Source: Brachyspira hampsonii (GTDB lineage: Bacteria; Spirochaetota; Brachyspiria; Brachyspirales; Brachyspiraceae). From it: 64,000 nucleotides of DNA. The notes under the pieces were generated by a model. That model was not told the origin of the DNA. It saw only the letters and a list, made by a program, of their open reading frames with translations, and made no database searches. Made by a program: the position numbers and the translations under genes. Positions 24,709 to 34,236 of this stretch are shown here, in pieces (within the stretch, counting starts at the first letter, position 1; each line of letters starts with the position of its first letter). The stretch covers positions 186,001 to 250,000 of the forward strand of contig NZ_MDCO01000012.1 in the NCBI RefSeq assembly GCF_001746205.1, read 5' to 3'.

Positions 24709-26481
24709 GTGGATATATATGATATAGTTGACGATCCGGAAAAACAGTTGGAAGTATTTTCCGGCATTATTAAAAGAATGAATTCAAGTAATGATCATGA
24801 TGAAACTTTAATTACTATTATATCTGAAATCAAAACTATAATGTATACAGATTCTATACTATTATATTTAGTAGATCAGGAATTATATAATTTGCATTAT
24901 GAAATGTCCATAGGTCCTCTTGGAAGCAAATTTTTTGGTAATATTGTTGATAGTGAAAAACCATTGGCTGTAAGAGCTTATACTACATCATGTTCATTAT
25001 ATTCTAATGATCCTCAGGAAGATTCTGCTTTTATACCTATGAAAGAGATTTTAGGAGATGAATTAAAGAATATATTATTTGTGCCGCTAAAAGTAAGAAA
25101 GAAAAATATAGGTTCTTTATTTTTAATAAATAAAAAGAATGGTAAATTTATAGAGAAAGATACAGTTGTAATGTCATTATTTGCCAATCTTGTATCTTTA
25201 GCTTTAGTTAATAAAATGGTATATGACAGAGCACAGTCCAGAGCTTATGAGGTTGGGGCTTTGTATCAAATGTCTATATCCATTAATAAATGCGAAACTA
25301 TAGAAGAAATACTTAATGACAATATAAGTATAGTTTGCGAGGCATTTGAAGCACATAGGGTATCTGTTATATTAAAAGAGAATGGAGTTTTCAAATTTAA
25401 GGCTGGAATTGGCATTGATGAAGATGTACTTAAATACGGAGTTGTAACTGTAGATGATAATGTACTTTCAGAAGTTCTTCGTACAGGAAAACCTGTTTAT
25501 TCTTTTAATGTGGATAAAGATATAAGATTCAGACCTAATAAAGATCTTAGATATACTAGAAATAGTTTTATGGTAGCTCCGATAATGGCTAAAGATGAAA
25601 TAATAGGTTTTCTTTCAGCAACTGAGAGAAATATTGACAAGGCATATAATTTAAGTAATTTATCACTATTAGAAATGCTTGCTCAGCAAATAGGGGAGAA
25701 TTACATGCATATACTTTTGTCTGAGGAGTCTAAAATAAAAGAATCTCTTACAGAAGAAATTAATTTTACAGAGCAGCTTCAAAAAAGCGTACTTCCTAAA
25801 GAGTTTCCAAGCAATGGATTATTTGATATTGCGGCTGTGAGCATACCTAGTAAAAATGTTGGTGGAGATTTCTACGATTATATAAAAATAAGCGATACTA
25901 AATATGCTTTAGTTATAGCCGATGTATCAGGAAAAGGTTTGGGTGCCGGATTTTTTATGACTATGACTCGTTCTATACTTAGAGTGTATTTTTCTGAGAT
26001 GGACGATCCTTCTAAGATATTAGAAGCTGCTAATAAACATATATATAAAGATTCTAATAATGGTATGTTTGTTACTTGTTTTTTGATTGTTATTGATACG
26101 GAAAATAAAACTCTTACATATTCCAATGCAGGACATTTAACTCAGTATTTACTAAAAAAATATGAAATTAGCACTTTAGACTCTATACTTGAAATGCATA
26201 CGCATGGCAAGCCTCTTGGTTTTATTGAAAATGCTACTTATCAAAATAAGCAGATTTCTTATTCTAAAGGGGATACTATTATTTTGTATACAGATGGTAT
26301 TACTGAAACTTTCAATAAAGATGAAGAAGAATATGGAGAAGAAAGACTTAAAAATATTCTCAAAAATGATTATGATAATGCTAAAGAATTAGTTGATGAT
26401 ATAGTTAATGAAACAATTTTGTTTAGAGATAAAACTCCTCAATTTGATGATATTACTCTTTTAGCTGCTAGATTATTATAA
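24709..26481 (+). CDS. Twin-GAF PP2C-type serine phosphatase (RsbU/SpoIIE family)
   Basis: Two GAF sensory domains (about residues 10-165 and 185-340) precede a short coiled segment and a SpoIIE-type PP2C domain (about 365-590). Metal-binding aspartates are visible in VGGDFYDY, IADVSGKG, YTDGITETF and FDDITLLAA. Such proteins dephosphorylate anti-sigma-factor antagonists in partner-switching pathways. No anti-sigma kinase or STAS gene is adjacent, so the target is elsewhere. Translation starts at GTG 24709 with AGAGG 6 nt upstream. The lipoprotein gene 48 nt downstream may be co-transcribed. Confidence 0.9.
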   Translation: MDIYDIVDDPEKQLEVFSGIIKRMNSSNDHDETLITIISEIKTIMYTDSILLYLVDQELYNLHYEMSIGPLGSKFFGNIVDSEKPLAVRAYTTSCSLYSNDPQEDSAFIPMKEILGDELKNILFVPLKVRKKNIGSLFLINKKNGKFIEKDTVVMSLFANLVSLALVNKMVYDRAQSRAYEVGALYQMSISINKCETIEEILNDNISIVCEAFEAHRVSVILKENGVFKFKAGIGIDEDVLKYGVVTVDDNVLSEVLRTGKPVYSFNVDKDIRFRPNKDLRYTRNSFMVAPIMAKDEIIGFLSATERNIDKAYNLSNLSLLEMLAQQIGENYMHILLSEESKIKESLTEEINFTEQLQKSVLPKEFPSNGLFDIAAVSIPSKNVGGDFYDYIKISDTKYALVIADVSGKGLGAGFFMTMTRSILRVYFSEMDDPSKILEAANKHIYKDSNNGMFVTCFLIVIDTENKTLTYSNAGHLTQYLLKKYEISTLDSILEMHTHGKPLGFIENATYQNKQISYSKGDTIILYTDGITETFNKDEEEYGEERLKNILKNDYDNAKELVDDIVNETILFRDKTPQFDDITLLAARLL

Positions 26482-26529
26482 TTTACTTATACTTGTCAAT
26501 ATATTTTATTAAATTAAAAGGATATATTT

Positions 26530-27999
26530 ATGAAAAAAATATTTTTATTAACTACAATCATGTCTTTATTTATAATTCAATGCGGTAATAAACCTACTTC
26601 TAATAACAATGTTAATACAAATGAAACAGTACAGTCAAATGAAACTATACCAGCAACAGAAATATTATCACAGGCAGATGAAGCATTTTTAGAAAAGGTA
26701 AAAAATAAAATAATTATAAACGGCAGTGCTAAATACACTTTCAAAGATAACGGCGATATAGAATATGTATTTGAGTATGGAAGTTATAGAGAAGATAAAA
26801 ATTATATCTTTGAATCTTCAAAAGACTCAACTAATGCTTATTATTATGAACTTTATAATATACAGGATAAGTACGAAAAAGGACCGAGTAATATAGCTAC
26901 AAATTATAAAGGCTTTTCAGTAATAAACGGAATTCTTTATGAAGATAATTATGTAGGCTATGAAGGCGATCCTATTGAGACAATAATGACTAAATGGGAA
27001 AAGGAAAATTATTATTCTAATTACTATTACAGAGAAGTAAAAGAGAATCCTAATTTTGATAATTTTCCTTATGAGAATAAAGCCGATGTAACTTTTGATG
27101 AGTACAATAGAATATCAAGAGGTATATTAATATCAAAATCAGACTACAAACCAGAAGAAGTAGGGGATATTAATAATTATAATTTTGATAATGTATATAC
27201 AAATGGTTATAATGCTTCTATTGAATTAAAGAAAAACGATGACGGAACATTTTATTTCTATGCTATTAACATAACTACAGATGAAAATGGACAAACAGTA
27301 ACTAATATTCAAAGTACAGATACAAATAAAATGGTATTAGAAGAAAATCAGTATATTGAACCTTATTGCGGTATAGGTTCTCAGACTTTAGATTATGAAG
27401 AGGTTGTAGGTGCTGATGGAGGTTATATTATATCTATTCAGCCTATAAATATTGATACTATTATGGTAACAGAGCCTAACGGAAACTATGGATTTACAGG
27501 TATATATAAAAAAGTTCCTGAAATAATAAATGCTGATGATAAAAGCACTAAAGAAAAAGCGTATTATAATGCTTGCAGATGGTATGCTGAAAATTATAGT
27601 GAATTAAATGATATTTTTAATAAAACTGTAGATTTTGATTTTGAGGGCGGCGGATATTATGAAATTAATATGGAGAATGTATATCTTTATATAGATAAAT
27701 TTGAAAATTCAGGATATTTTTCTGACAATTATATTAAAAATTTAGAAAATAGTTTTGAAGAAATAAAAAAGCATTTGGAAGAAAATAAACAAAATGACGG
27801 AGCTGTTGAGGGTATGGAAGCAGACTGGTTTTTAGCTACTCAGGAAATTGATTATTATCTTAATATTATAACTAATGAAATGACGCTTAAAGATATAGTA
27901 AATTATGATGGAGATTCTCTATGCATAAGTGATGAGTCTGGAGAGTCTGTAATTTTAGAGGTTAAAAAATATGGTGATGAATGGCTAATTGAAAAGTAA
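26530..27999 (+). CDS. Lipoprotein of unknown function
   Basis: The signal MKKIFLLTTIMSLFIIQC ends with a relaxed lipobox (IIQC, Cys18), followed by GNKPTSN and an Asn/Thr-rich tether. The mature 470 residues are acidic and rich in Tyr, Asn and Asp, without a recognised domain. The C-terminal part (KSTKEKAYYNACRWYAENYS onward) is helical and resembles nothing I can name. AAGGA precedes the ATG. It is probably anchored in the inner or outer membrane, facing the periplasm or surface. Confidence 0.7.
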   Translation: MKKIFLLTTIMSLFIIQCGNKPTSNNNVNTNETVQSNETIPATEILSQADEAFLEKVKNKIIINGSAKYTFKDNGDIEYVFEYGSYREDKNYIFESSKDSTNAYYYELYNIQDKYEKGPSNIATNYKGFSVINGILYEDNYVGYEGDPIETIMTKWEKENYYSNYYYREVKENPNFDNFPYENKADVTFDEYNRISRGILISKSDYKPEEVGDINNYNFDNVYTNGYNASIELKKNDDGTFYFYAINITTDENGQTVTNIQSTDTNKMVLEENQYIEPYCGIGSQTLDYEEVVGADGGYIISIQPINIDTIMVTEPNGNYGFTGIYKKVPEIINADDKSTKEKAYYNACRWYAENYSELNDIFNKTVDFDFEGGGYYEINMENVYLYIDKFENSGYFSDNYIKNLENSFEEIKKHLEENKQNDGAVEGMEADWFLATQEIDYYLNIITNEMTLKDIVNYDGDSLCISDESGESVILEVKKYGDEWLIEK

Positions 28000-28040
28000 A
28001 TATTCTATTGTATATAGATTAAATATTCAGTAAATTTATT

Positions 28041-28077
28041 ATGAGTGTCTTATTTATAAAAGGCACTCATATTTTTT
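28041..28077 (+). terminator. Terminator after the 26530 lipoprotein gene
   Basis: ATGAGTG (28041-28047) pairs with CACTCAT (28064-28070), extended by two further pairs including a G-U, and followed by six Ts. Confidence 0.75.
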
Positions 28078-28101
28078 ATAAGTTTTGTGTAGTTAATTAA
28101 A

Positions 28102-28545
28102 TTATTTCTTTTTATAAGCATTATATTCTTCATCAGTAACATGTTCTAACCAAGTAACATTATTACCGTCTTTATCGCCTGTTATTGCAATATGCTTCAT
28201 TCTGCAGTCTGGAGAGGCTCCATGCCAATGTTTTTTATCTTTAGGGCAGTAAAGTGCTTCCCCCTCATGAAACTCTAAAATCTCTCCTCCCTCTTCCTGA
28301 GTAAGTCCTATACCTTCAACTACTATCAAATGCTGTCCGCAAGGATGAGTATGCCATGCACTTCTTGCTCCTGCCTCAAATGTTACATAAGCTACAGAAA
28401 AATGAGAATCTTCATTAGGTTCTGTTAATAATTCTACTTCAACATCGCCTGTGAAACATTCTTTTGAACCTTTAAATTTCCTTCCTTCTCCTTTTTTTAT
28501 AAATACTGTTTTTTCTGGTGCTTTTTGGTATTCATAATCTGACAT
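28102..28545 (-). CDS. Cupin-domain protein
   Basis: A single cupin barrel of 147 residues. Metal ligands are recognisable in SAWHTHPCGQHLIVVEG (motif 1: H-x-H-x-x-x-x-H pattern with a later Glu) and in the motif-2 His of DKKHWHG. Such small cupins often accompany flavodoxins and aldo/keto reductases in anaerobes and may detoxify or isomerise small carbonyls; the reaction is unknown. It lies 27 nt downstream of the flavodoxin gene with AAGGAG ahead, so the two are co-transcribed. Confidence 0.85.
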   Translation of the reverse strand: MSDYEYQKAPEKTVFIKKGEGRKFKGSKECFTGDVEVELLTEPNEDSHFSVAYVTFEAGARSAWHTHPCGQHLIVVEGIGLTQEEGGEILEFHEGEALYCPKDKKHWHGASPDCRMKHIAITGDKDGNNVTWLEHVTDEEYNAYKKK

Positions 28546-28572
28546 TTTTCTTCTCCTTATTATTAAATTTTT

Positions 28573-29082
28573 TTATTTTACATTTATTTTTATATCATTA
28601 ATCCATTTTTTTATTTCGTTTTCTGAATTATTTATACTGCTTGTACTTCCATATACGCTTAATATTTTTCCAACCTGTTTTGATTTAGTTAACTTTTCTA
28701 TATCTGCTCTGATAATACCAGATCCGCCTCCTCCATGCGTACAGAAAGGCATAATAATTTTATTAGAAAAGTCAAAACTGCTTATAAAAGAGCTTACAGG
28801 ACTTGCCATTGTATTCCACCAATTAGGACTTCCTATAAATATAACATCATAATCCTCTATACTTCCAATATTATTTTTTAGTTTTGGTTTATGATTATTT
28901 TTTATATCTCTTTTAGATTCGTCTAGTACTTTATTATAGTTTGATGAGTATGGTTTTTCTGGTTCAGTATAGAAGAAGTCTATTTTTACATTTTGAAATT
29001 CTGATTTTAGAACTTTTGCTATAATTTCAGCAAGTTTTTTAGTATTTGCTGAATGCGAATAATATGCTATTAATATTTTCAT
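28573..29082 (-). CDS. Flavodoxin-like protein
   Basis: The 169-residue protein has the FMN phosphate loop YSHSANTKKLA at the N-terminus, a central IFIGSPNWWNTMASPV and CTHGGGGSG, the isoalloxazine-contacting loops of the flavodoxin_4 type. It probably carries electrons to a reductase in this island. The leader and Shine-Dalgarno (AGGATCAATT before ATG) come from the end of a repeat array and are nearly identical to those of the aldo/keto reductase at 30389. Confidence 0.88.
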   Translation of the reverse strand: MKILIAYYSHSANTKKLAEIIAKVLKSEFQNVKIDFFYTEPEKPYSSNYNKVLDESKRDIKNNHKPKLKNNIGSIEDYDVIFIGSPNWWNTMASPVSSFISSFDFSNKIIMPFCTHGGGGSGIIRADIEKLTKSKQVGKILSVYGSTSSINNSENEIKKWINDIKINVK

Positions 29083-29411
29083 AATTGATCCTATTATTGC
29101 TAATAAAAATTTCGGGCTTAAAGGCTCTTTTAAGTAAACTTAAAAGAGTCCCAAAATTTTTATATTTGTTGCTATCAATAAACTCGCTTAAAATTTATAG
29201 AAGCTCGTTTATTTCATTATTGCTAATAAAAATTGTTCGACGCTTTGCGTGTCTTTGGCAGATTATCTGCTAAATAAATTTAGCAGATGTTCACAATTTT
29301 TATGGTTGCTGCTAATAAAAATTTGGGGGTTAAAGGCTCTTTTAAGTAAACTAAAAGACGCCAAAAATTTTTATATTTGCTCTTATCAATAAACTTGTTT
29401 TAATTAATTCT
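29083..29411. repeat. Left array of hairpin-forming intergenic repeats (A-B-C-A-B')
   Basis: Three imperfectly palindromic unit types alternate. A1 is 29103-29163: outer ATAAAAATTT arms and an inner 11-bp stem at 29125-29135/29138-29148. B1 is 29177-29213: AATAAAC...GTTTATT. C1 is 29226-29303: perfect 11-bp outer arms ATAAAAATTGT/ACAATTTTTAT and an inner 10-bp stem with ATCTGCTAAA. A2 is 29315-29373, and a B fragment lies near 29385-29395. No ORF of interest is inside. The left end supplies the flavodoxin Shine-Dalgarno. Confidence 0.8.
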
Positions 29412-30745
<1,334 letters not shown>

Positions 30746-30827
30746 CCAAACTACTATATAATTTTTTATTTACTTAAAAAATATGTACTTTAAAAACTCT
30801 ATATATAAATCACATCTCAATCAATTT

Positions 30828-31748
30828 TTAGTACCAATCATGTTTTTCATCACGGTTTAATTCTGCTATTTTCTTCATATCTTCATCACTTAATTCAAAA
30901 TCATATATTTCTGTATTTTCTATTATATGCTCTCTATTATTAGATCCGGGTATTACAATTACTTCTCTTTGCAAATTCCATCTTAATATAATTTGTGCAG
31001 CTGACTTATTATATTTTTGGGCAATATCCTTTAATACTTTATCATTTAAAAGTTCTCTCTGATGTCCTCTTCCTCCCAAAGGATAACAGCCTTGAACAGC
31101 TATACCCAAACTTTGAATATACTCTATAACATTAGTATCCTGATAATAAGGGTGAATTTCATTCTGAACCAAAGCAGGCATTATAGTTATTTTAGGAAGA
31201 AACTCTTTTAATTCTTTAATGTACCAATTAGAAAGTCCTATAGAGCGAATTTTTCCTTCTTTTACTGCTTTCTCCATAGCCTTGTATGCTTCAACATCAT
31301 TTTGGCTTGGGTGATGAAGAAGCATCATATCAATATACTCAACATCTAACTTTTTTAATGCCTCATTTATAGCATTTTCTGCATCTCTGTATTGATTAGG
31401 ATATAATTTTGTAATAATAAAAATATCTTTTCTATCAACCTTTGAGTCTTTTACAGCTTTTCCAACCTCTTCTTCATTTCTGTATATATATGCTGTATCA
31501 ATTAATCTTACACCATTTTGTAAAGCAAAAAGTACAGAATTGTAGCATTCATCATTTAATAGACTATATGTACCTATGCCGTTTAATGGTATTTCGTATC
31601 CGCTGTTTAATTTTGCTGTTTTTGTATTAAAGTTAAAAACTACTTTATTGTTTTCCATATTAGTATTTGCCTCTGCTTTATTATTTAATGAAAATATTGT
31701 TATAATAAAAATAAAAGTAAATAACAAACCAAAAAATATTTTTTTCAT
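30828..31748 (-). CDS. Exported aldo/keto reductase
   Basis: The product starts with an apparent Sec signal or anchor (two Lys, then FFGLLFTFIFIITIFSL, then NNKAEANTN). The AKR barrel (about 45-306) follows, with GIGTYSL, the catalytic Asp and Tyr in LIDTAYIYRNEEEVG, Lys in FIITKLYPNQ, His in MLLHHPSQ, and the cofactor region IPGSNNREHIIENTEIYDF. AKRs use NADPH and are normally cytoplasmic, so an exported one is odd. It is driven by a MerR-type promoter at 31984-32014 with a leader of about 230 nt. AAGGA supports the start. Confidence 0.82.
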   Translation of the reverse strand: MKKIFFGLLFTFIFIITIFSLNNKAEANTNMENNKVVFNFNTKTAKLNSGYEIPLNGIGTYSLLNDECYNSVLFALQNGVRLIDTAYIYRNEEEVGKAVKDSKVDRKDIFIITKLYPNQYRDAENAINEALKKLDVEYIDMMLLHHPSQNDVEAYKAMEKAVKEGKIRSIGLSNWYIKELKEFLPKITIMPALVQNEIHPYYQDTNVIEYIQSLGIAVQGCYPLGGRGHQRELLNDKVLKDIAQKYNKSAAQIILRWNLQREVIVIPGSNNREHIIENTEIYDFELSDEDMKKIAELNRDEKHDWY

Positions 31749-31983
31749 TGTTTATCCTTTTTATTAATTTATAAACTATACACCTATAATGCATTAGGAT
31801 ATTTGTTTATTTCTATGAAAGAAATTTATAATTAAGTTACAAACTATCAAATTGTATAATTGCATAAATATTTTACTGTTTCAATATTAGTATGCTATAA
31901 AAATAAACTCTTTACTATATAATTAAAAATTAAATACATAAAAGTTTTTTATTATAAAAAAATTGTTTATTTATTATTTGCAA

Positions 31984-32014
31984 ATTATAGCATTATAGTT
32001 CACTCCAATCTCAA
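31984..32014 (-). promoter_or_regulatory. MerR-type promoter (19-bp spacer) ahead of the exported AKR
   Basis: Read on the minus strand: TTGAGA (32009-32014), a 19-nt spacer and TATAAT (31984-31989). The spacer reads TTGGAGTGAACTATAATGC, closely related to the operator at 32925-32955. An over-long 19-bp spacer spanned by a dyad is the hallmark of promoters untwisted by MerR-family activators. The 31749-31983 leader otherwise shows no gene. Confidence 0.75.
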
Positions 32015-32033
32015 TAGTTGTTTTTATAATTTT

Positions 32034-32495
32034 TTAATTTACACTAAAAGCTATTTCAACATTTCCTCTTCCAAGTACTTCTTTTAAACCTTCTGTATTT
32101 TCTATATATCCAAGCCTCGTATAACTGTATGAAGTTCTAAAACTCTCATAGAACAATACTATGCAGTTGTTACCGTATAGTAAAAAATCACCTGTTTTTA
32201 TACTGCCTATATTTTCAGTTTTAGTTGTGAGATTTTTGCTTAAGTTATAATATTTTTCATTGCTGTTTAAATCATTCATATTAACTGTTAAAGGAAGAAG
32301 TGTCAAAAAATCTTTTGCTGTTTGATTATCATATAATTTTAATTTGTATTCTTTATCTTTTATTTTTACATTAATTGTAGTATTCAAAGTATTTAAATTA
32401 TTCATAGTTGTATTATCTCCATAAACTGAATTACATGCTATAGATGACATAATAGAAAAAATTAATAAACTTAAAAAATATTTTTTTATTTTCAT
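32034..32495 (-). CDS. Cyclophilin-like fold lipoprotein
   Basis: The signal MKIKKYFLSLLIFSIMSSIAC ends in a lipobox-like SIAC, so the protein is probably lipidated. The mature part matches the cyclophilin-like domain seen in small redox-island proteins (INVKIKDKEYKLKLYDNQTA, DFLTLLPLTVNM, GDFLLYGNNCIVLFYESF, then YTRLGYIENTEGL). It has no recognised prolyl isomerase activity. It lies 11 nt behind the MerR gene and shares its promoter. Confidence 0.8.
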   Translation of the reverse strand: MKIKKYFLSLLIFSIMSSIACNSVYGDNTTMNNLNTLNTTINVKIKDKEYKLKLYDNQTAKDFLTLLPLTVNMNDLNSNEKYYNLSKNLTTKTENIGSIKTGDFLLYGNNCIVLFYESFRTSYSYTRLGYIENTEGLKEVLGRGNVEIAFSVN

Positions 32496-32506
32496 AATAT
32501 TTATCC

Positions 32507-32896
32507 TTAATCATTTTTATTTTTAAGCATATCTTTTTCATGTACTGACATTTGATGTCCGTAATTTTCTATTTTTTTATTTAGTTTATCTAAAGCAGCT
32601 TGAAGTTCATTTAATTTTTCCTGCATAGCATCTCTCTGACTTACTAAAAGCTGTTTTCTAGCTTCTAATGTAGCATCGCCTTTATTGTATAGTTTGATAT
32701 ATTCGATTATTGATTCTATAGACATACCTGAGTTTCTCATACATTTTGAAAACTCTATCCATCCCAAATCATAATCAGTATAATTTCTTATTCCGTTTTC
32801 ACTTCTTTCTACTTCAGGTATTAGACCTATTCTTTCATAATACCTTAAAGTATCAGCTGATAATTGAGTTTTTTTGCTTACTTCTGCTATTGTCAT
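32507..32896 (-). CDS. MerR family transcriptional regulator
   Basis: The 129-residue protein has the N-terminal winged helix (MTIAEVSKKTQLSADTLRYYERIGLIPEVER) and a C-terminal coiled dimerisation helix. It lacks the cysteine pairs of metal-sensing MerR proteins, and resembles the AdhR/YhdM-like aldehyde- or stress-responsive branch. It is preceded by a canonical 19-bp-spacer operator/promoter, and a second copy of the operator lies before the exported AKR. It likely activates both. AGGAGG gives strong initiation. Confidence 0.92.
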   Translation of the reverse strand: MTIAEVSKKTQLSADTLRYYERIGLIPEVERSENGIRNYTDYDLGWIEFSKCMRNSGMSIESIIEYIKLYNKGDATLEARKQLLVSQRDAMQEKLNELQAALDKLNKKIENYGHQMSVHEKDMLKNKND

Positions 32897-32924
32897 TTAT
32901 TAATTACCTCCTTTATTTTTGCAG

Positions 32925-32955
32925 ATTATAGCATTAGAGTGCACTCCAATGTCAA
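32925..32955 (-). promoter_or_regulatory. MerR autoregulatory promoter with 18-bp dyad
   Basis: On the minus strand: TTGACA (32950-32955), a 19-nt spacer and TATAAT (32925-32930). The dyad ATTGGAGTGCACTCTAAT is a near-perfect palindrome with a single mismatched pair, centred between the boxes. It directly precedes the merR-like gene. Confidence 0.85.
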
Positions 32956-33147
32956 TATTGTTTTTATATTATTTAGTTTAATTTATTATATAATTATATC
33001 AAATACTTATATATTATGATTATATATAACTATAAAGTATTATATTTTTGAGTTTATTGTGCTAATTTAAACTATAAGGAATATCTGTTTTTTTAAAACT
33101 AAAAGGGTGAAATATCTATGGCTCTTAAACAAACAAGTATATTATAG

Positions 33148-33175
33148 TTGACTTTATAGGATAATTTTGTATAAT
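33148..33175 (+). promoter_or_regulatory. Main promoter of the polyene-type cluster
   Basis: TTGACT (33148-33153), a 16-nt spacer and TATAAT (33170-33175), with a predicted start near 33182. The first gene follows at 33215 with AGGAAG. Confidence 0.75.
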
Positions 33176-33214
33176 AAAAAATAGCAACATTATGATTTTT
33201 ATTTTAGGAAGTTT

Positions 33215-33919
33215 ATGCTGGATTTAAGTTTTAGAGTTTTGGATTGGGATTTTTTTGCTCCTAATATGGATAAAAAATTTATATTGGAAAATATAAATAA
33301 TGACATAAAAATTACTTATGGGGACTCTAATCCTGAATTGGATTTTATACCAAAAGCTCAAAAAAGAAGATTAAGCCAAATAACTAAATTTTCTTTTGAA
33401 TCAGTTAAAAGTATTTTAAATGAAAATGATCAGATACCGTTTTTTTTTGTATCTAAATATGGAGAAATAAAACAGCAGTATAATATGTCAAAAAAGATAG
33501 TTACAGAACATGAGGTATCTCCTGCACTTTTCAGTTTTTCAGTATTCAATACTGCAGTGGCACAGCTTACTATTTTTTATAAAAATTATAAAAGAGCTAT
33601 TGCAGTTACATGCTATAATAATTTTATAGATACGGCTCTTATACAGGCTATTGCTTTCTTAAAAACTTCTGATAATGATAAAGCCCTTATATTAATAGCT
33701 GATGAAAAATTACCAGAAAGTTATGAAGAGATATCGAGAGAGGGTAATTATTCATTTGCATTTTCCTGTCTTATTTCTAAAAAAGACCCAAATATCTATA
33801 TCGATGTAATTGACAGCGATGCAGATAAAGATGAAAATTCAATTATAGATTTTATTAAATTTATATCAACTGATACTTCCGATTTAGAATTAGGAAAAAT
33901 AAAATTAATAAAAAAATAA
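33215..33919 (+). CDS. Beta-ketoacyl-synthase partner / chain-length-factor-like protein (ApeC-like)
   Basis: The 234-residue protein matches the short N-terminal ketoacyl-synthase-like family found in aryl-polyene clusters. Landmarks are PKAQKRRLSQITKFSFESVK, FFFVSKYGEIKQQ and SPALFSFSVFNTAVAQLTIFY, the last being the family's counterpart of SVHNAxxG. It has no recognisable Cys-His-His triad. In characterised systems such a protein pairs with the full ketosynthase (here the one at 40274) and sets chain length. It is the first gene of the cluster. Confidence 0.8.
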   Translation: MLDLSFRVLDWDFFAPNMDKKFILENINNDIKITYGDSNPELDFIPKAQKRRLSQITKFSFESVKSILNENDQIPFFFVSKYGEIKQQYNMSKKIVTEHEVSPALFSFSVFNTAVAQLTIFYKNYKRAIAVTCYNNFIDTALIQAIAFLKTSDNDKALILIADEKLPESYEEISREGNYSFAFSCLISKKDPNIYIDVIDSDADKDENSIIDFIKFISTDTSDLELGKIKLIKK

Positions 33920-33968
33920 TATATTTTATTGATAGATTTATGTGAAATTATAATAAGGAGAAAACTAT

Positions 33969-34229
33969 ATGAGTATTGAAGATCAAATAAAGCAAATTGT
34001 AATAGAATCTGCAAATTTGGAAGGCGTATCCATAGAAGATATAGATACAGATGCTCCTTTATTCGGAGATGAATTGGGACTTGATTCTATAGATGCTTTG
34101 GAAATAGGTGTTGCTATCAGAAAAAAGTTTAATATTACTTTTTCTGATATAGAAGAAAATAATAAACAGTATTTTTATTCTGTTGCAACTTTGGCAAAAT
34201 ATATAAGAGAAAATTCAGATAATAAATAA
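33969..34229 (+). CDS. Acyl carrier protein of the polyene-type cluster
   Basis: The 86-residue acidic four-helix protein has the phosphopantetheine attachment site GLDSIDALEIG, with the modified Ser at position 40. It would carry the growing chain for the KS, KR and dehydratases encoded downstream. AAGGAG gives good initiation, with a 49-nt gap from the previous gene. Aryl-polyene clusters usually encode two ACPs; only this one is present here. Confidence 0.9.
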   Translation: MSIEDQIKQIVIESANLEGVSIEDIDTDAPLFGDELGLDSIDALEIGVAIRKKFNITFSDIEENNKQYFYSVATLAKYIRENSDNK

Positions 34230-34236
34230 AAATATT

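Noticed and set aside
33969-34229. The ACP as the HlyA haemolysin itself
   Set aside because: HlyA is described with fabG/fabF-type neighbours; this ACP sits in a polyene-type cluster, and similarity among ACPs alone cannot establish identity.
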